From NCBI GenBank assembly GCA_937910825.1, contig CALEMO010000162.1, positions 1-16,270 of the forward strand: DNA of 16,270 bases, read 5' to 3'. A model generated the notes under the pieces. That model saw nothing but the letters and a program-made list of their open reading frames with translations. It ran no database searches and was not told the DNA's origin. Every line of letters starts with the position of its first letter. Position 1 is the first letter of the stretch. A program made the translations under genes and the position numbers. This stretch comes from an uncultured Solirubrobacterales bacterium. Its GTDB lineage: Bacteria; Actinomycetota; Thermoleophilia; Solirubrobacterales; 70-9. Positions 14,509-16,270 of this stretch are shown here, one piece after another.

Positions 14509-14721
14509 TCAGACCTTGTCGCACTTGAAAGAGACCCCCAGCCGCACTCAGAACTCGGAAATCTTTCCGTCGACTATGGTCACGTCTTCCCTCGTGACTT
14601 CGGCGATGCGGAGGTCGCGAACCGACTTGCCCACCGTCTCTACTGCGTTGCGGGCAGCCTGCTCCCACGAATCGGAACTGACGCCGACCACTTCCGTAAC
14701 TCGGTACACGCTTTCTGCCAT
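14509..14721 (-). pseudogene. Dodecin-family protein with premature in-frame TGA
   Basis: From ATG 14721, behind a strong GAGGAGG site, the frame reads MAESVYRVTEVVGVSSDSWE, QAARNAVETVGKSVRDLRIA, EVTREDVTIVDGKISEF and then TGA (14548-14550). The same frame continues VRLGVSFKCDKV to a second TGA (14509-14511). Dodecins are about 65-70-residue proteins forming hollow dodecamers, usually flavin-binding, and end in a strand of the type 'yRvkvkVsFK'. The continuation is exactly that strand, so the stop most simply arose as CGA to TGA (Arg) and removes the final strand. At the position of the flavin-stacking Trp of haloarchaeal-type dodecins (LDWFEV) this protein has LRIAEV, so flavin binding is doubtful even in the full form. 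It lies 73 bases downstream of the P450 on the same strand. Sequencing error or stop readthrough are alternatives. Confidence 0.82.
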
Positions 14722-14765
14722 GGCAATCCTCCTCTGTTTCAGGTCGTCAAACGACGAACCTGTTT

Positions 14766-14787
14766 GTCCGCCAGATACCCGGCGGAC
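14766..14787. other. Hairpin between P450 and dodecin genes
   Basis: GTCCGCC (14766-14772) and GGCGGAC (14781-14787) form a perfect seven-pair stem with an eight-base loop, seven bases after the P450 stop and upstream of the dodecin ribosome site on the minus strand. No T-run follows on either strand. It may be a weak terminator or an mRNA-processing stem separating the two genes. Confidence 0.45.
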
Positions 14788-14794
14788 GAAAGAC

Positions 14795-16075
14795 TCAGGC
14801 GTTGAGACGGACCGGCAGCGTTCTGAGCTGGTTGATGAAGCCGGAGACCACGTACTTGGGATCGCCGTCTATCTGCATGTCCGGGTAGCGATCCAGGGTT
14901 TCTTCGAGCAGGATCCTCAGTTCAAGACGGGCCAGGGCAGTGCCCAGGCAATAGTGCCGCCCGCCGGCGCCGAAGGCCTGGTGCTCAGGGTTGCGGGTCA
15001 CGTCAAAGCGGTCAGCGTCTTCGTAGACCGTCTCATCCCGATTCGAGGAGACGTACCACATGACTACTTTCTCGCCCTCTTTGATCGGCTTCCCGAGCAG
15101 CTCCGTGTCTTTGGTCGCCGTGCGGCGGAAGTGGGCAAAGGCCGGGTACATGCGAAGCGCTTCCTCGACCGTCGAAGGCACCAGCGACGGGTCGTCAAGA
15201 AGCAGCTTGCGCTGGCTCTCATCCTCCAGCAGGGCCCGCATCGCCGAGCAGTAGGTGGCTTTGGTGCTGTCGTTGCCGGCGGCCATCAGAAGGAAGAAGC
15301 CCATCACGATTTCGTGCTCTTCCAGCTTTTCCCCGTCGATCTCGGCGTGGACTAGCGTGCTGGTCAGATCGAGCGTGGGATTCTCGCGACGTTCGGCGAT
15401 CAATTTCGCGCAGCGCTCGAACACCTCGGGAAAATCACGCTCCATGACCGTCTCGATGCCTTCCGGGTTGACCTCCGGGTCGTTGGCGCCGAGGATCGTA
15501 TTCATCAGGCGGGCCCAGATCACGTCATCGCCGGGCGGCAGGCCCATGAAGCTGGCGATCACCCTGGCGACTACAGGCTGGGCGACGTCGTCAACCAGGT
15601 CGCAGGTTTCACGACCCTCCAGCTTGTCGAGGACGTCGCGGGTGATTCCGCGGATCTCATCCTCGTGCTCGGCAATTCGCTTGGGGGTGAAACCACGCTG
15701 AAACAGTGCCTTGATCCGGTCGTGCTTGGGCGGATCCATGGCGATGAACATCGCCCTCATCAGCTCAAGCGGAAATACTGCGTTCGAGGCGACGGTGATC
15801 CCGCCGAGCTCCGAGGAATAGGTCTGCCAGTCCTTGCTTACTTCCCGCACACCTTCGGCAGTGGTGACCGACCAGTAGCCAGCCTCCTCGGGGAACATCG
15901 GAATTTCCTTCGACCAGTGGACAGGGCATTCCGATCGCAATCTCTTGAAGAGCGCTTCGGGCGGACCTTCGGCCCACTGGTCATCGGTTAGAACTACGAC
16001 GTCATCAAGCGAGGCACTGTCTTCTGGCGGCAAAACCATTCTCCAGTCGGTTGACTTAATAGTTTCACCATACAT
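14795..16075 (-). CDS. Cytochrome P450, bacterial class I
   Basis: The 426-residue soluble haem monooxygenase has all key P450 elements: I-helix oxygen-binding segment AAGNDST (265-271), ExxR as EALR (305-308), and the Cys-ligand loop FGAGGRHYC (368-376) with Cys376 binding haem iron. The I-helix has Asn-Asp-Ser in place of the common AGxDTT, as in several CYP125/CYP142/linalool-hydroxylase relatives, and AFGAGGRHYCLGTALARLEL also fits that branch. Such enzymes hydroxylate sterol side chains, terpenes or alkyl chains with electrons from ferredoxin and its reductase; neither is in the window. The start at ATG 16075 lacks a clear ribosome site. An internal Met at 16039 has GGAGA almost touching it and is less likely. 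The gene diverges from the one at 16236. Confidence 0.93.
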   Translation of the reverse strand: MYGETIKSTDWRMVLPPEDSASLDDVVVLTDDQWAEGPPEALFKRLRSECPVHWSKEIPMFPEEAGYWSVTTAEGVREVSKDWQTYSSELGGITVASNAVFPLELMRAMFIAMDPPKHDRIKALFQRGFTPKRIAEHEDEIRGITRDVLDKLEGRETCDLVDDVAQPVVARVIASFMGLPPGDDVIWARLMNTILGANDPEVNPEGIETVMERDFPEVFERCAKLIAERRENPTLDLTSTLVHAEIDGEKLEEHEIVMGFFLLMAAGNDSTKATYCSAMRALLEDESQRKLLLDDPSLVPSTVEEALRMYPAFAHFRRTATKDTELLGKPIKEGEKVVMWYVSSNRDETVYEDADRFDVTRNPEHQAFGAGGRHYCLGTALARLELRILLEETLDRYPDMQIDGDPKYVVSGFINQLRTLPVRLNA

Positions 16076-16235
16076 GCCCCAACCGAAAGCAGCCGGGCCG
16101 GACTCAAGCGGTCGAGCTGGATGCCGAAGTAATGCCCTTCCGGCCCGCCGCAGGCGCTAGGTTGGGGGGACAGATTTCGGCTTTCCGCTGACGCGGTAGG
16201 CCCACCACAGGCAACGACAACGGAGGAATACCAGA
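16076..16235. promoter_or_regulatory. Divergent intergenic region, P450 / downstream gene
   Basis: These 160 bases separate two divergent starts and must hold both promoters. On the plus strand TAGGTT (16158-16163) could be a -10 box, and GGAGGA (16222-16227) is a strong ribosome site 8 bases before the ATG at 16236. No clear operator palindrome was found, and no equally good promoter was seen for the P450. Confidence 0.4.
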
Positions 16236-16270
16236 ATGAGCAGCTCCACCGCCACTCAACTCGACCGAAT
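16236..16270 (+). CDS. Start of an unknown gene, cut by window end
   Basis: ATG 16236 is preceded by GGAGGA at a good distance. Eleven codons are visible (MSSSTATQLDR) and the frame is open to the last base. Too little is present to name a family. The strong ribosome site and the spacing from the divergent P450 make it a likely true gene start. Confidence 0.65.
   Translation, partial: MSSSTATQLDR

Noticed and set aside
6706..14550. Stop-codon recoding as an explanation for the interrupted genes
   Set aside because: All three stop codons occur as interruptions, and truncations and frameshifts accompany them, so decay is the simpler reading.
14375..15355. 326-codon plus-strand ORF
   Set aside because: It is antisense to dodecin and the P450 and shows no family pattern.

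Overview
The window looks like a chromosomal stretch from a high-GC soil actinobacterium, most plausibly class Thermoleophilia (Solirubrobacterales-like). This is inferred from base composition, GGAGG-type ribosome sites, TTG/GTG starts, the secreted degenerate RTX-like and pentapeptide proteins, a collagen-like fragment, and a cytochrome P450 next to crotonase-like acyl-CoA genes. There is no rRNA gene or other decisive marker, so the taxonomy is inference.

Layout. 1-730: the 3' part of a pentapeptide-repeat protein and a short in-frame tail. 726-1259: an adenine phosphoribosyltransferase on the minus strand. 1379-1792: a DUF1254/DUF1214 fragment. 1859-2998: a carboxyethyl-ornithine synthase / alanine dehydrogenase-like enzyme, minus strand. 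3000-3600: a scar region holding a 3' half of tRNA-Met, a terminator and an isochorismatase-family fragment. 3647-6288: a flavin-reductase-like protein and a large secreted RTX-like protein, both minus. 6466-7202: a decayed FAD amine oxidase. 7224-8744: a secreted GH5 glycosidase, minus. 8838-9641: a serine-recombinase fragment continuing in frame into a small membrane protein. 9717-11250: an MBL-fold hydrolase and a double-CDGSH iron-sulfur protein. 11251-12282: a collagen-like fragment and a damaged enoyl-CoA hydratase. 12390-13922: a 14-TM drug-efflux type MFS transporter. 13995-14721: a truncated molybdenum-carrier-like gene and a dodecin gene with a premature TGA. 14795-16075: a cytochrome P450, minus strand, with a divergent gene starting at 16236.

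The strongest overall signal is decay. At least eight gene remnants lie between intact genes: DUF1214, isochorismatase, amine oxidase, recombinase, collagen-like, crotonase, Mo-carrier and dodecin. Most are truncated at one or both ends rather than merely frameshifted, and TAA, TAG and TGA all occur as interrupting stops, so stop-codon recoding does not explain them. The tRNA 3' fragment and the recombinase remnant suggest that past integration and excision contributed. No coherent new defence, biosynthetic or mobile system could be assembled from the genes present; the intact genes look like separate housekeeping, redox and secreted functions.
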